DNA from: Endomicrobiia bacterium
GTDB taxonomy: Bacteria > Elusimicrobiota > Endomicrobiia > Endomicrobiales > Endomicrobiaceae
Direction: 5' to 3'
Assembly: GCA_009782015.1 (NCBI GenBank)
Contig: WQUP01000207.1
Coordinates: 1-9,519, forward strand
DNA: 9,519 nucleotides
Shown: positions 1 through 5,844 of the stretch, piece by piece
Numbering within the stretch: position 1 is the stretch's first letter
How the letters are laid out: the number at the start of each line of letters is the position of its first letter
Translations under genes and position numbers: made by a program
Notes under the pieces: model-generated
Seen by the model: the letters and a program-made list of their open reading frames with translations, nothing else
Told to the model about the DNA's origin: nothing
Database searches by the model: none

Positions 1-7
1 GCGAACA

Positions 8-48
8 TAAAATAAAAAAATACCCGCTTAAGAAAGCGGGCATTTTTC
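8..48 (-). terminator. Intrinsic terminator of the rpmH-serS operon
   Basis: On the minus strand a 7-bp perfect stem CCCGCTT/AAGCGGG (23-29 paired with 34-40) with a 4-nt loop is followed by TATTTTTTTATTTT, a classic rho-independent terminator downstream of serS. On the plus strand the same hairpin is followed by CATTTTTCC, so it may also act weakly in that direction. No other intrinsic terminator is visible in the six-gene minus-strand cluster, so this is probably the operon end. Confidence 0.85.
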
Positions 49-83
49 CTTATCACTTATTACTTGTTACTTATTACTTGCCG
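48..83 (-). repeat. Half-element of 7-nt repeats after serS (AAGTAAT type)
   Basis: Reading the minus strand, units of the form AAGTAAT/AAGTAAC/AAGTGAT follow each other with an exact 7-nt period over 48-80, starting a few bases after the serS stop codon. Each unit contains TAA, and because 7 is not a multiple of 3 successive units put TAA in all frames. Only one arm is present, so there is no inverted partner as in most other gaps. It fills the space between the serS stop and the terminator hairpin. Confidence 0.75.
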
Positions 84-1358
84 TTATCTTGCCTTTATCG
101 CGTCAAAGCCGGTGTATTTGCGCAGAGGCTCGGGGATTACGACGGAGCCGTCTTCCTGCTGGAAGTTTTCAAGTATTGCGGCAAACGTTCTGCCTACGGC
201 TACGCCGGAGCCGTTGAGAGTGTGCAGAAAATCTCTTTTCTTTCCGCCGTCGTATTTTACTTTTATGTTCATTCTTCTTGCCTGAAAATCTTTAAAGTTT
301 GAGCACGACGAAATTTCCCTGTATTCGCCGTCTGCGGCAAGCCAGACTTCAAGGTCGTAAGTTTTTGCCGAAGAAAAGCCCAAGTCGCCCGTGCACAAAA
401 GCGAAACCCTGTAAGGAAGACCAAGTTTTTCCAAAACGTCTCCGGCGTCTAAAACGAGGCTTTCAAGCTCCGCCATGGAGTTTTCCGGTTTTACGAACTT
501 TACTATTTCCACTTTGTTAAACTGGTGGTTTCTTATAAGTCCTTTCGTGTCTTTTCCGTAAGAGCCGGCTTCCCTTCTGAAGCAGGCGGAGTATGAAACG
601 TATTTTTTAGGAAGAGCCGACTCGTCAATAGCTTCGCCTCTGTAAATGTTGGTGACCGGCACTTCCGCGGTCGGTATAAGATAGAGATCGTCGTTGGCGC
701 ATTTGAAAGCTTCTTCGTCGAATTTCGGAAGCTGTCCCGTGCCGCGCATGGAAAGATAATTTACAAGATACGGCGTCATTATTTCGCTGTATCCTTTTGA
801 TTTGTGCGTGTCGATAAAAAAGTTTATTATAGCCCTTTCAAGCGCGCAGCCCTCGTTTTTCAAAACGGCAAAGCGCGAACCGGAAATTTTTGAAGCGGTT
901 TCAAAATCGAGTATCCCCAGGCTCTCGCCTATTTCCCAATGATGTTTTGCTTTAAAAGGGAGCCGGATCGGCTCTCCTACAAACCGGACTATCTTATTGT
1001 CGGAAGAATCTTTTCCGAGCGGCACGCTCTCGTCAGGGATGTTGGGCGCCCTGAGAAGAAAATCTTCGGTCTGCTCTTCCACCATTAAAAGATGTTTTTC
1101 TTTTTCCTGTATTTCGTCTCTTATCCCGTTGATTTCTGCAAGCAGGTCTGCAGGCGCTTCTTTTCCTTCTCTCTTGAGCTTGCCTATGTCTTCGGTGGCT
1201 TTGTTTCTTTTGAGGCGCATCTGTTCTATTTCGCTTATAAGTTTTCTTCTTTCGCTGTCCCAGTCCAAAAGGCGGTCAAAGTTTATTTTCTGGTTTCTCG
1301 CTTCCATGGCTTTCTGCGCTTCTTTGATATTTTCTCTTATAAATTTTATGTCTAACAT
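84..1358 (-). CDS. serS: Seryl-tRNA synthetase
   Basis: Class II aminoacyl-tRNA synthetase that charges tRNA-Ser (and tRNA-Sec where present) with serine in the cytoplasm. The 424-aa product has the usual bacterial SerRS length. Residues about 1-105 form the charged, helical tRNA-binding coiled coil. The catalytic core follows, with TAEVP (230-234, serine pocket), motif 2 starting [14 protein letters not shown] (260-273), [15 protein letters not shown] (348-362) and motif 3 [18 protein letters not shown] (383-400) with its invariant arginine (R390). The ATG is preceded by AGGAG with about 6 nt spacing, which settles the start. It is the last gene of the minus-strand operon, followed by a strong terminator. 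The upstream gap to jag holds a TTAATGG-type inverted repeat. Nothing suggests loss of function. Its place after jag, where mnmE is often found, is a lineage-specific arrangement. Confidence 0.97.
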   Translation of the reverse strand: MLDIKFIRENIKEAQKAMEARNQKINFDRLLDWDSERRKLISEIEQMRLKRNKATEDIGKLKREGKEAPADLLAEINGIRDEIQEKEKHLLMVEEQTEDFLLRAPNIPDESVPLGKDSSDNKIVRFVGEPIRLPFKAKHHWEIGESLGILDFETASKISGSRFAVLKNEGCALERAIINFFIDTHKSKGYSEIMTPYLVNYLSMRGTGQLPKFDEEAFKCANDDLYLIPTAEVPVTNIYRGEAIDESALPKKYVSYSACFRREAGSYGKDTKGLIRNHQFNKVEIVKFVKPENSMAELESLVLDAGDVLEKLGLPYRVSLLCTGDLGFSSAKTYDLEVWLAADGEYREISSCSNFKDFQARRMNIKVKYDGGKKRDFLHTLNGSGVAVGRTFAAILENFQQEDGSVVIPEPLRKYTGFDAIKAR

Positions 1359-1371
1359 GACGCTCTCCTAA

Positions 1372-1500
1372 AAAGACAATGGTTAATGGTAAATGATTAA
1401 TGGTTAATGATGGAGTGCGCTTTGCGCACCTATTAATAAGTGCGGCGCAGCCGCACACAACAATTTATCATTTACCATTAACCATTAAGCATTGTCTTTA
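1372..1500. repeat. Inverted 7-nt repeat element between jag and serS (TTAATGG type)
   Basis: Two arms of degenerate TTAATGG/TAAATGA heptamers face each other (about 1372-1412 and 1462-1500), both ending outward in AAAGACAATG. The core holds two perfect small hairpins: GTGCGC-TTT-GCGCAC (1415-1429) and GTGCGGC-GCA-GCCGCAC (1440-1456). The outer end touches the jag stop codon (1498-1500), and the other end stops about 5 nt before the serS Shine-Dalgarno site. The arms differ by about one unit in register. No gene is supported inside. Confidence 0.85.
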
Positions 1501-2169
1501 TTGCTTTATCTGTTTTACGCCGACTTTTCTTGAAAGGCCTTCTCCTTCCGAGAAGGATTCAACCGATTTATTATCTTTGAGGTATTCGTGAATCATTTTT
1601 CTTTCTTTTGCGCTCATGGGCTCAAAACGGTAAACTTTGCCCGTGCGCGCAACATATTCTACCGCTTTGTCGGCCATAATTTTCAGCCGCTCCGTCTGTT
1701 TATGCCTGTAGTTTTCGCAGTCCAGGTTCACTCTTATTCTGCTGCCGTTGCTGCCGCGGTTTATAATTATCTGGGCAAGATATTCTATTGCGTCCAAAGT
1801 CTGACCGTTTTTTCCTATCGCATAATTTCCGTTTGCGGTTTCTATTTCCGCGTTTACGGCGCCGTCTTTGAAAGAAGATTTTACTTTTTTCGGCCCGACA
1901 CCCATTTTCTCGGTCATATCGAAAATTATTTTTTCGGCTTTAAGGCAGAATTCTTTTGCGTTTTCATCGGAAATCGATACCGCTTTGCAGTCGGCGTCGG
2001 CAGCCGATATCAAAACTACGGCCGGTTTTGCGCCCATAAGGCCGAAAAGCCCTGCTGCGCCTTCTGCAAGGATTTTTATCTCGGCTTTGTCTCTCGGACA
2101 GCCGAGTTGCGCCAGCCCTTTGTTTATCGCTTCTTCAACATTTTTGCCCGTCATTTCTATTTCCGGCAC
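1498..2169 (-). CDS. jag: Jag/KhpB RNA-binding protein (Jag_N-KH-R3H)
   Basis: Jag (SpoIIIJ-associated, also called KhpB) is an RNA-binding protein usually encoded next to yidC; in other bacteria it works with KhpA and affects cell division and envelope functions. The 223-aa product shows a Jag_N domain (about 1-52, with GLFGLMGAKPAVV), a KH domain with the GKNG loop (119-122), and a C-terminal R3H domain with RKMIH (R190...H194). The start is taken as GTG at 2167-2169 because GGAGGT lies 6 nt upstream and the protein then begins at the conserved VPEIEMTGK. The frame stays open upstream to 2298, but that extension would translate the repeat element and is not credible. The TAA stop lies at the edge of the next repeat. 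yidC is 159 nt upstream, separated by a composite repeat. Confidence 0.93.
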   Translation of the reverse strand: MPEIEMTGKNVEEAINKGLAQLGCPRDKAEIKILAEGAAGLFGLMGAKPAVVLISAADADCKAVSISDENAKEFCLKAEKIIFDMTEKMGVGPKKVKSSFKDGAVNAEIETANGNYAIGKNGQTLDAIEYLAQIIINRGSNGSRIRVNLDCENYRHKQTERLKIMADKAVEYVARTGKVYRFEPMSAKERKMIHEYLKDNKSVESFSEGEGLSRKVGVKQIKQ

Positions 2170-2174
2170 TTTGG

Positions 2175-2180
2175 ACCTCC
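2175..2180 (-). promoter_or_regulatory. Shine-Dalgarno site that fixes the GTG start of jag
   Basis: GGAGGT on the minus strand lies 5-6 nt before the GTG at 2167-2169. It excludes the in-frame ATG codons further upstream, which lie in repeat DNA. Confidence 0.8.
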
Positions 2181-2185
2181 GTACG

Positions 2186-2323
2186 GAAGAGTGAAGAGTG
2201 GAAAGTGAAGAGTGAAGATACGGACGACTGCTCTGGATTGCTTCGGGAACTTCGTTCCCTCGCAATGACGACATAAAAAGTCTTTGCCGTATCTTCACTC
2301 TTCACTTTCCGCTCTCAACTCTG
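2186..2323. repeat. Composite inverted repeat between yidC and jag (AGAGTGA type with nested palindrome)
   Basis: Arms of AGAGTGA/AGAGTGG heptamers lie at 2186-2223 and 2287-2323. The innermost 24 nt (2200-2223 and 2287-2310) are perfectly complementary, ending in GATACGG. Between them sits an unrelated palindromic repeat (about 2234-2272), starting TGGATTGCTTC and ending GCAATGACGAC, with an inner GGGAAC-TTC-GTTCCC hairpin (2245-2259) and an outer ATTGC/GCAAT pair. The pattern suggests one repeat family inserted into another. The element runs to within 5 nt of the yidC stop codon and to about 5 nt from the jag Shine-Dalgarno site. Confidence 0.88.
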
Positions 2324-2328
2324 TTGTT

Positions 2329-3894
2329 TCAAGCGTGCTTAACATGCGCTGCTGTGTCTTTTTTTATGACAAAGTATTGCTCGATCATCGAAATTACGCT
2401 GTTTGTCAGCCAGTAAAGAACTAGTCCCGAAGGGAAAGACCAGAACATAAATACGAAAACTATCGGCATTATGTACATTATCCTTCTCTGCGTCGGGTCT
2501 GAAGTGGCTGCGGTCATCCTTTGCTGGAAAAACATTCCTATGCCCATGATGAGCGGCAGCAGATTTAAATTAAAATTGCCAAGCTGCATAAACTGGTCCG
2601 GCGCGGACAAATCTTTCACCCATAAAATCCACGGCTCGTTTCTGAGCTCGTAAGCGTTACGCAGCATTGTGAAAAACGCCCAGAAAATCGGAAGCTGCAA
2701 AAGCATGGGCAGGCAACCGCCTAGCGGGTTTACCTTTTGCGACTTGTAAACATTCAGCATCTCGGCCTGAAGCCTTTGCGGCTGGTCTTTATATTTGTCC
2801 TGAATCTCTTTTATCATGGGCTGTATGCGTTTCATTGCTGCCGCGGCTTTAAAGCTTTTAAGCGTGAGCGGCAAAACGAGAATCTGTATGATTGTCGTAA
2901 GCAGTATGATTGCCCAGCCGTAGTTGTTTGTAATTTTGTGCAGATATGTGAGCACCGCAAAAGCTATCTTGCCAAGAAATCCGAAAAAGCCGAAATCCAC
3001 GGCTCTTTCGAGCCCGAGTTTATAAGACCTTAAATATGTGTAACCTTTGGGACCCAAATAAAAGTCAACCGAATACTCCTTAGAAATACCGTCTTTGGGA
3101 ACGAGGGCGGTCATGGTAACCGAGAAAGGATGCTTTTTATCAAGCCTTGACGGAATTATTTGTTCGAAATCGATAGACCTTTCCGGTATAAGAGCGGCAA
3201 GAAAGTAGCGGTTGTCTATGGCTGCCCAGCGGAACAATGACGCCGGTTCCGACTCTTTTTTCAGTTTGACGAGTTTTCCGGGTTTTGCTGATGTAAACGC
3301 AATCGCGCGCGTCAGCGAAATATTTTCTTTGCTTTCTTTCAAGTCAGTGCCAAGTCCGGGCCCGAGTTCCAGTTCCAACTGAGGAAGGGAGGCTTCGCCT
3401 CTTATTTTTTCCAGCTTCATTGTCAAGTTATGCATGTAAGAATTTTGCGAAAGGGTGTATGTTTTGGTAACTTTCCAGCCCTGCTCGGAAACGTGCTCAA
3501 AAACTATTTTCTCGTTGGATTTTGAGACAATTTTGTAAACGGAGCCCGGAAAGTTTGCCATAAACGGCGCGGACTCCGGCAGAATAAGCTCCACCCACTT
3601 GCCGCTGCGTTCCTTTATTTCCCAGCTGATAAGGCCTGCGCCTTTATTTGTAAACGCCGCTCTGTAAAGAGGCGTCTCAATATTTATAGTTTCTTCTTCG
3701 ATTTGCAGGTTGTTTTTAAGAATTGCTTTGTCAGCCGGCTTTAGTTCCTGCGCTTTTACCGTTTGCTCGTCAGGCTGCGCCTGCGCGCTTTGCTGCTGCT
3801 GTCTGGGCTGCGGTTTTGGCTGCGGAACAAAAAAGTAGTATAAAAAAATTGTTAAAGCCGACAACACTACAAACATTACGATGTTTTTATTCAT
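2329..3894 (-). CDS. yidC: Membrane protein insertase YidC (Gram-negative type)
   Basis: Oxa1/YidC/Alb3 insertase that places proteins in the inner membrane alone or with SecYEG. The 521-aa product has the diderm layout: an N-terminal transmembrane anchor (about 4-22); a Gln/Pro-rich linker (24-45); a large periplasmic P1 domain (about 60-290); then the five-segment insertase core with membrane segments near 326-346, 392-412, 443-458 and 472-500. Family signatures are NPLGGCLPMLLQLPIFWAFF (389-408) and FPSGLVLYWLTNS (487-499). The ATG has AAGGA about 7 nt upstream. One oddity: aligning by the following PLT motif, the groove position that is arginine in E. coli (R366) and Bacillus SpoIIIJ (R73) is glutamine here (Q337, codon CAG read from 2884-2886). 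The gene lies between yidD and jag with repeat elements on both sides. Confidence 0.97.
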   Translation of the reverse strand: MNKNIVMFVVLSALTIFLYYFFVPQPKPQPRQQQQSAQAQPDEQTVKAQELKPADKAILKNNLQIEEETINIETPLYRAAFTNKGAGLISWEIKERSGKWVELILPESAPFMANFPGSVYKIVSKSNEKIVFEHVSEQGWKVTKTYTLSQNSYMHNLTMKLEKIRGEASLPQLELELGPGLGTDLKESKENISLTRAIAFTSAKPGKLVKLKKESEPASLFRWAAIDNRYFLAALIPERSIDFEQIIPSRLDKKHPFSVTMTALVPKDGISKEYSVDFYLGPKGYTYLRSYKLGLERAVDFGFFGFLGKIAFAVLTYLHKITNNYGWAIILLTTIIQILVLPLTLKSFKAAAAMKRIQPMIKEIQDKYKDQPQRLQAEMLNVYKSQKVNPLGGCLPMLLQLPIFWAFFTMLRNAYELRNEPWILWVKDLSAPDQFMQLGNFNLNLLPLIMGIGMFFQQRMTAATSDPTQRRIMYIMPIVFVFMFWSFPSGLVLYWLTNSVISMIEQYFVIKKDTAAHVKHA

Positions 3895-3914
3895 TGAAAA
3901 TCCTTTTTAACGAC

Positions 3915-4005
3915 AGAGTGGAGAGTGAAGAGTGGGGAGTGGAGATACTACAACGACACCGCCTTTGCCGTATCTTCACTCCTCACTCTCAACTCCTCAC
4001 TCTTC
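3915..4005. repeat. Inverted 7-nt repeat element between yidD and yidC (AGAGTGA/GAGTGGG type)
   Basis: Heptamer arms at 3915-3948 and 3969-4005 are imperfectly complementary, with GGAGATAC and GTATCTTC at the inner ends and TTTGCCG inside the right arm. The right arm overlaps the 3' end of yidD and supplies its TGA stop and the last codons. The element is of the same family as that between yidC and jag, but without the nested palindrome. Confidence 0.82.
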
Positions 4006-4215
4006 TTTTATTGGTACCGGATCTATTCCGCCTTCGCAAAACGGGTGGCAGCGGATTATTCTTTTAAAAGCCAGAAAAGAGCCTTTAAAAAATCCGTACA
4101 TCTCTATTGCCTGATAAGCATAAGTTGAACAGCTCGGCTGGAAACGGCATCTCGGCGGCAAACCTGAGGAAACAACTTTATAACATCTGATCATGAAAAG
4201 CGCGATATGTTTCAT
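3997..4215 (-). CDS. yidD: Membrane protein insertion efficiency factor YidD
   Basis: Small inner-membrane-associated protein that helps insertion together with YidC. The 72-aa product shows the family core: PPRCRFQPSCSTYAYQAI, then a basic stretch (FKRIIRCHPF) and GGIDPVP near the C terminus. The start is taken at the ATG ending at 4215, since AGGA lies 5 nt before it; an ATG two codons upstream (4219-4221) overlaps that site and is less likely. The protein is slightly shorter than E. coli YidD (85 aa). Its last three residues (KEE) and the TGA stop are encoded by the adjacent heptamer repeat, so the native C terminus may have been trimmed or replaced. Position between rnpA and yidC is the standard bacterial order. 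Confidence 0.95.
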   Translation of the reverse strand: MKHIALFMIRCYKVVSSGLPPRCRFQPSCSTYAYQAIEMYGFFKGSFLAFKRIIRCHPFCEGGIDPVPIKEE

Positions 4216-4227
4216 AAACATCCTATT

Positions 4228-4325
4228 AGAAGCTGAGAAGTTGGGAAGCTGGGAAGTTGAGCAAAGACAAAGACTTTGTTGTTTGCCGTTGCCCAGCTTC
4301 TCAGCTTCCCAACTTCCCAGCTTCC
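4228..4325. repeat. Inverted 8-nt repeat element between rnpA and yidD (AGAAGCTG type)
   Basis: Arms at 4228-4262 and about 4290-4325 consist of four to five octamers such as AGAAGCTG, AGAAGTTG and GGAAGCTG. By hand alignment the arms agree at about 30 of 35 positions as reverse complements. The core contains CAAAGACTTTGTTG and TTTGCCGTTG. The right arm overlaps the rnpA 3' end and codes for its last residues and stop. On the yidD side the arm ends just before its AGGA site. Confidence 0.88.
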
Positions 4326-4681
4326 GCTTTTATAAATCCCGCGCTTTCAAGTAAACCTAAAATAATTTTTTTCAGGCTGTTGTAGTCCTGCGATGCGGTT
4401 TCCGGTTTTAAGATGAATATTATATCCAGCCCCGTTTCCAAAGAATGCTTATTTGTCCTGAAAATTTCCCTGAGCCGTCTCTTTGTCCTGTTTCTGACGG
4501 CGGCTGTCCCGACTTTGCGGGAAGTGACAAGCCCCAGCCTTCTTAAATGTCCGTTGTCTTTGCGCCGGTAAACCAGTATGCGCAGGGCTCTATGCTCAAG
4601 CTTTTTTCCGTTTTTGAATACTTTGTTGAAATCGCTTTGAAGATGCAGCCTTTCGTTATAAGAAAAAGAAAACTGTTTCAT
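4301..4681 (-). CDS. rnpA: Ribonuclease P protein component
   Basis: Basic protein subunit of RNase P; it binds the catalytic RNA and helps 5'-maturation of tRNA precursors. The 126-aa product shows the diagnostic RNR motif RNRTKRRLREIFR (63-75) preceded by RLGLVTSRKVGTAAV, and an N terminus typical for the family (YNERLHLQSDFNKVF). The start is placed by this family match, not by a ribosome site: the 25 nt before the ATG are CUUCUCAAC-type repeat and hold no AGGA or GGAG. The last seven residues (EAGKLGS) and the TGA stop are octamer repeat sequence, so the C terminus was probably rewritten when the repeat arrived. rpmH lies 109 nt upstream in the same direction, as in most bacteria. Confidence 0.95.
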   Translation of the reverse strand: MKQFSFSYNERLHLQSDFNKVFKNGKKLEHRALRILVYRRKDNGHLRRLGLVTSRKVGTAAVRNRTKRRLREIFRTNKHSLETGLDIIFILKPETASQDYNSLKKIILGLLESAGFIKAEAGKLGS

Positions 4682-4684
4682 TTT

Positions 4685-4786
4685 AGAAGTTGAGAAGCTG
4701 AGAAGCTGAGAAGCCGAGAGGAGCTGTGTCCGTTCAAAGTTGTTGCCGTTGCTCAGCTTCTCAGCTTCCCATCTTCCCAGCTTCTG
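4685..4786. repeat. Inverted 8-nt repeat element between rpmH and rnpA (AGAAGCTG type)
   Basis: Octamer arms lie at 4685-4718 (AGAAGTTG, AGAAGCTG, AGAAGCTG, AGAAGCCG) and about 4749-4786, with a core including TTGTTGCCGTTGC. One end lies 3 nt from the rnpA ATG, leaving no room for a Shine-Dalgarno site; the other starts about 4 nt after the rpmH stop codon. It is a sister of the element between rnpA and yidD. Confidence 0.88.
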
Positions 4787-4790
4787 CCGC

Positions 4791-4925
4791 TTACGCGCTT
4801 ATCGTTTTGCGGCCTTTTCTTCTGCGCGCGCTTAAAACTCTTCTTCCGCCAGAGGTTGACATTCTTGCCATAAAACCTATTTTTTTCTTTCTTCTGTCTT
4901 TGTTCGGCTGAAACGTTCTTTTCAT
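4791..4925 (-). CDS. rpmH: 50S ribosomal protein L34
   Basis: Small basic protein of the large ribosomal subunit. The 44-aa product begins [15 protein letters not shown] and ends [11 protein letters not shown], and contains GFMARM and GGRRVL, matching L34 over its full length (usual length 44-46 aa). AAGGA lies about 10 nt upstream of the ATG. It is the first gene of the operon and has a consensus-like promoter 65-94 nt upstream. The gene is too short for simple ORF length cut-offs; a longer reading frame on the same strand (4753-5265) is a shadow. An 8-nt repeat element begins about 4 nt after the stop codon. Confidence 0.97.
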   Translation of the reverse strand: MKRTFQPNKDRRKKKIGFMARMSTSGGRRVLSARRRKGRKTISA

Positions 4926-4942
4926 TTTTTACTAGTCCTTTT

Positions 4943-4962
4943 TCAAGGAAGCCTTGAGGCTT
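4943..4962 (-). promoter_or_regulatory. Overlapping small hairpins in the rpmH leader
   Basis: In the predicted untranslated leader, AAGCC-TTGA-GGCTT (4949-4962, plus-strand reading) overlaps TCAAGG-AAG-CCTTGA (4943-4957). The two cannot form together, so alternative folding is possible shortly before the ribosome site. No function can be assigned; it may be coincidental. Confidence 0.3.
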
Positions 4963-4989
4963 GCTTTGAATGTTTGAAAATGTTTTGGT

Positions 4990-5019
4990 ATTATATCTAA
5001 AAATCCGACAAAGTGTCAA
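4990..5019 (-). promoter_or_regulatory. Sigma-70-type promoter of the rpmH operon
   Basis: On the minus strand TTGACA (5014-5019) and TATAAT (4990-4995), both perfect consensus hexamers, are separated by 18 nt. The start site is expected near 4983, giving a leader of roughly 57 nt before rpmH. This is the only strong promoter seen for the six-gene minus-strand cluster. Confidence 0.88.
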
Positions 5020-5030
5020 CGCACATAACG

Positions 5031-5129
5031 GCGGAAGTTTGGCAGCTCGGAAGCCCGGAGGTTCGGTAACAGCAACAACAAAGCCTTTGTCTTTGCCGAG
5101 TTGCTGAGCTGCCGAACTTCTGAACTTCA
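5031..5129. repeat. Diverged inverted 8-nt repeat element between rpmH and the lipoprotein gene
   Basis: Arms at 5032-5066 (GGAAGTTT, GGCAGCTC, GGAAGCCC, GGAGGTTC) and 5096-5129 keep the octamer period and inverted layout but have drifted from the AGAAGCTG type. The core contains AACAACAAAGCC and CTTTGTCTTTGCCG. The element sits in the divergent promoter region: just upstream of the rpmH -35 hexamer and about 12 nt before the lipoprotein ribosome site. No plus-strand promoter for the lipoprotein could be called with confidence here. Confidence 0.75.
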
Positions 5130-5149
5130 TCTTTAGAAGGGGAAAAATT

Positions 5150-5551
5150 ATGAGAAAAATATTGTTATTTGCGTTTACGCTGTTGTTTTTCGCGGTTTTT
5201 GCTTCTTGCGGCGACACACGCCCGACTTTTTCAATCAACCATTTGGCAATATATGACGCAAACAATCCGGCTTACCCTTTAAGCAGCCCTCTTGTAGTTC
5301 ATAAAGGCAGCCCTTTCGTGTTTAAGGTAGTTTTTTATAATGCGAAAAACGAAGCTATGGATGTGGCGAAGCCTGAAAATATAATATGGTCCATGTCGCC
5401 CGTTTCGACACAGCCGTGGCTTGCTTCAAGCGAATATACCGCAACGCTTATAGTGCCGGCAACATACTCCGGCTCTACGGGAGGGGTTTCCATGCAGGTG
5501 GAATACGGAACATTGCCTCCCGTGTCTTTGACTTTTGAGATACAAGACTAA
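5150..5551 (+). CDS. Small predicted lipoprotein of unknown function
   Basis: The 133-aa product starts MRKILLFAFTLLFFAVFASC, a signal peptide with a lipobox-like FASC at residues 17-20, so Cys20 is the likely lipidated residue after cleavage. AAGGGG lies about 8 nt before the ATG. The remaining ~113 residues are hydrophilic, rich in Ser/Thr/Pro and alternate in a way that suggests a beta-sandwich, possibly Ig-like (short stretches such as SPFVFKVVFYN and GGVSMQVEYG), but no family is recognised. No charged sorting signal can be judged outside enterobacteria. It is divergent from rpmH and separated by an octamer repeat; nonamer and 16-mer repeats follow. The reading frame is intact. Function cannot be inferred from the neighbours. 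Confidence 0.75.
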   Translation: MRKILLFAFTLLFFAVFASCGDTRPTFSINHLAIYDANNPAYPLSSPLVVHKGSPFVFKVVFYNAKNEAMDVAKPENIIWSMSPVSTQPWLASSEYTATLIVPATYSGSTGGVSMQVEYGTLPPVSLTFEIQD

Positions 5552-5556
5552 AGCGC

Positions 5557-5570
5557 ACATATATATATGT
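5557..5570. repeat. AT-rich perfect palindrome after the lipoprotein gene
   Basis: ACATATATATATGT is a 14-nt perfect palindrome 6 nt after the stop codon. Dinucleotide TA runs are low-complexity, so an operator role is only a possibility. Confidence 0.35.
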
Positions 5571-5591
5571 TATGTTGCAGCATTGCCTCCT

Positions 5592-5654
5592 TCAAACTTC
5601 AAGCTGTCCTCAAAGTCCTTAAGGTCTTTAAGGTCCTTAAGGACTTTAAAGGAA
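5592..5654 (+). repeat. Tandem 9-nt repeats with a 13-bp hairpin
   Basis: Seven consecutive degenerate nonamers cover this stretch, clearest as TTAAGGTCT, TTAAGGTCC and TTAAGGACT (5619-5645). Within it AAAGTCCTTAAGG (5612-5624) and CCTTAAGGACTTT (5635-5647) form a perfect 13-bp stem around a 10-nt loop. It lies downstream of the lipoprotein gene and could cap its transcript, but no U-run follows, so it is not called as an intrinsic terminator. Confidence 0.8.
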
Positions 5655-5698
5655 TAAAAACGACCTAACCGAGAACTGCCTTTTGCACTTTGCCGGCG

Positions 5699-5762
5699 AA
5701 GCGCTTGTGCGCGCAAGCACTTGCGCGCGCAAGCGCTGGCACGCGTAAGCGCCGGTGCGCGC
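5699..5762 (+). repeat. Four tandem 16-nt GC-rich repeats upstream of iorA
   Basis: Four head-to-tail units of 16 nt, each AAGCnCTnG or close variant followed by an alternating purine-pyrimidine stretch such as GTGCGCGC. Units start at 5699, 5715, 5731 and 5747. GCGCGCAAG (5709-5717) and CTTGCGCGC (5720-5728) form a hairpin. The array ends 1 nt before a candidate iorA -35 hexamer. CG-alternation makes it prone to unusual DNA structure. Copy number could vary by slippage. Confidence 0.85.
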
Positions 5763-5763
5763 C

Positions 5764-5792
5764 TTGCGAAAACTCTTCAAAATAGGTAAAAT
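5764..5792 (+). promoter_or_regulatory. Candidate promoter of iorA
   Basis: TTGCGA (5764-5769) and TAAAAT (5787-5792) are separated by 17 nt, matching sigma-70 hexamers at 4 and 5 of 6 positions. The predicted start gives a leader of about 45 nt before the chosen ATG. It is the best candidate in the gap but not strong enough to be sure. Confidence 0.4.
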
Positions 5793-5844
5793 CAATGTAA
5801 CATTTATTTCAAAAACGCATTTAATTTTGAGGGCTTTTATCATC

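Noticed and set aside
1588..2208. 206-codon plus-strand frame opposite jag
   Set aside because: Antisense shadow of a well-supported gene; aromatic-rich composition is typical of complementary-strand frames.
2170..2298. N-terminal extension of jag up to an ATG at 2298
   Set aside because: It translates the heptamer element into LHSS-type periodic peptide, while GGAGGT plus GTG at 2169 gives the conserved start.
4974..5003. Plus-strand promoter for the lipoprotein gene (TTGAAA...TAAAAA)
   Set aside because: Weak -10 match that overlaps the strong divergent rpmH promoter; not distinguishable from background AT-rich sequence.
4753..5265. 170-codon minus-strand frame over rpmH and its promoter
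   Set aside because: It overlaps L34 in another frame, crosses the promoter and repeat DNA, and resembles no protein.
5592..5762. CRISPR-like array
   Set aside because: Units are 9 and 16 nt and directly adjacent, with no unique spacers and no cas genes.
5755..5844. Upstream GTG start for iorA
   Set aside because: The extension covers the end of the 16-mer array and the candidate promoter; family similarity begins at the ATG at 5845.
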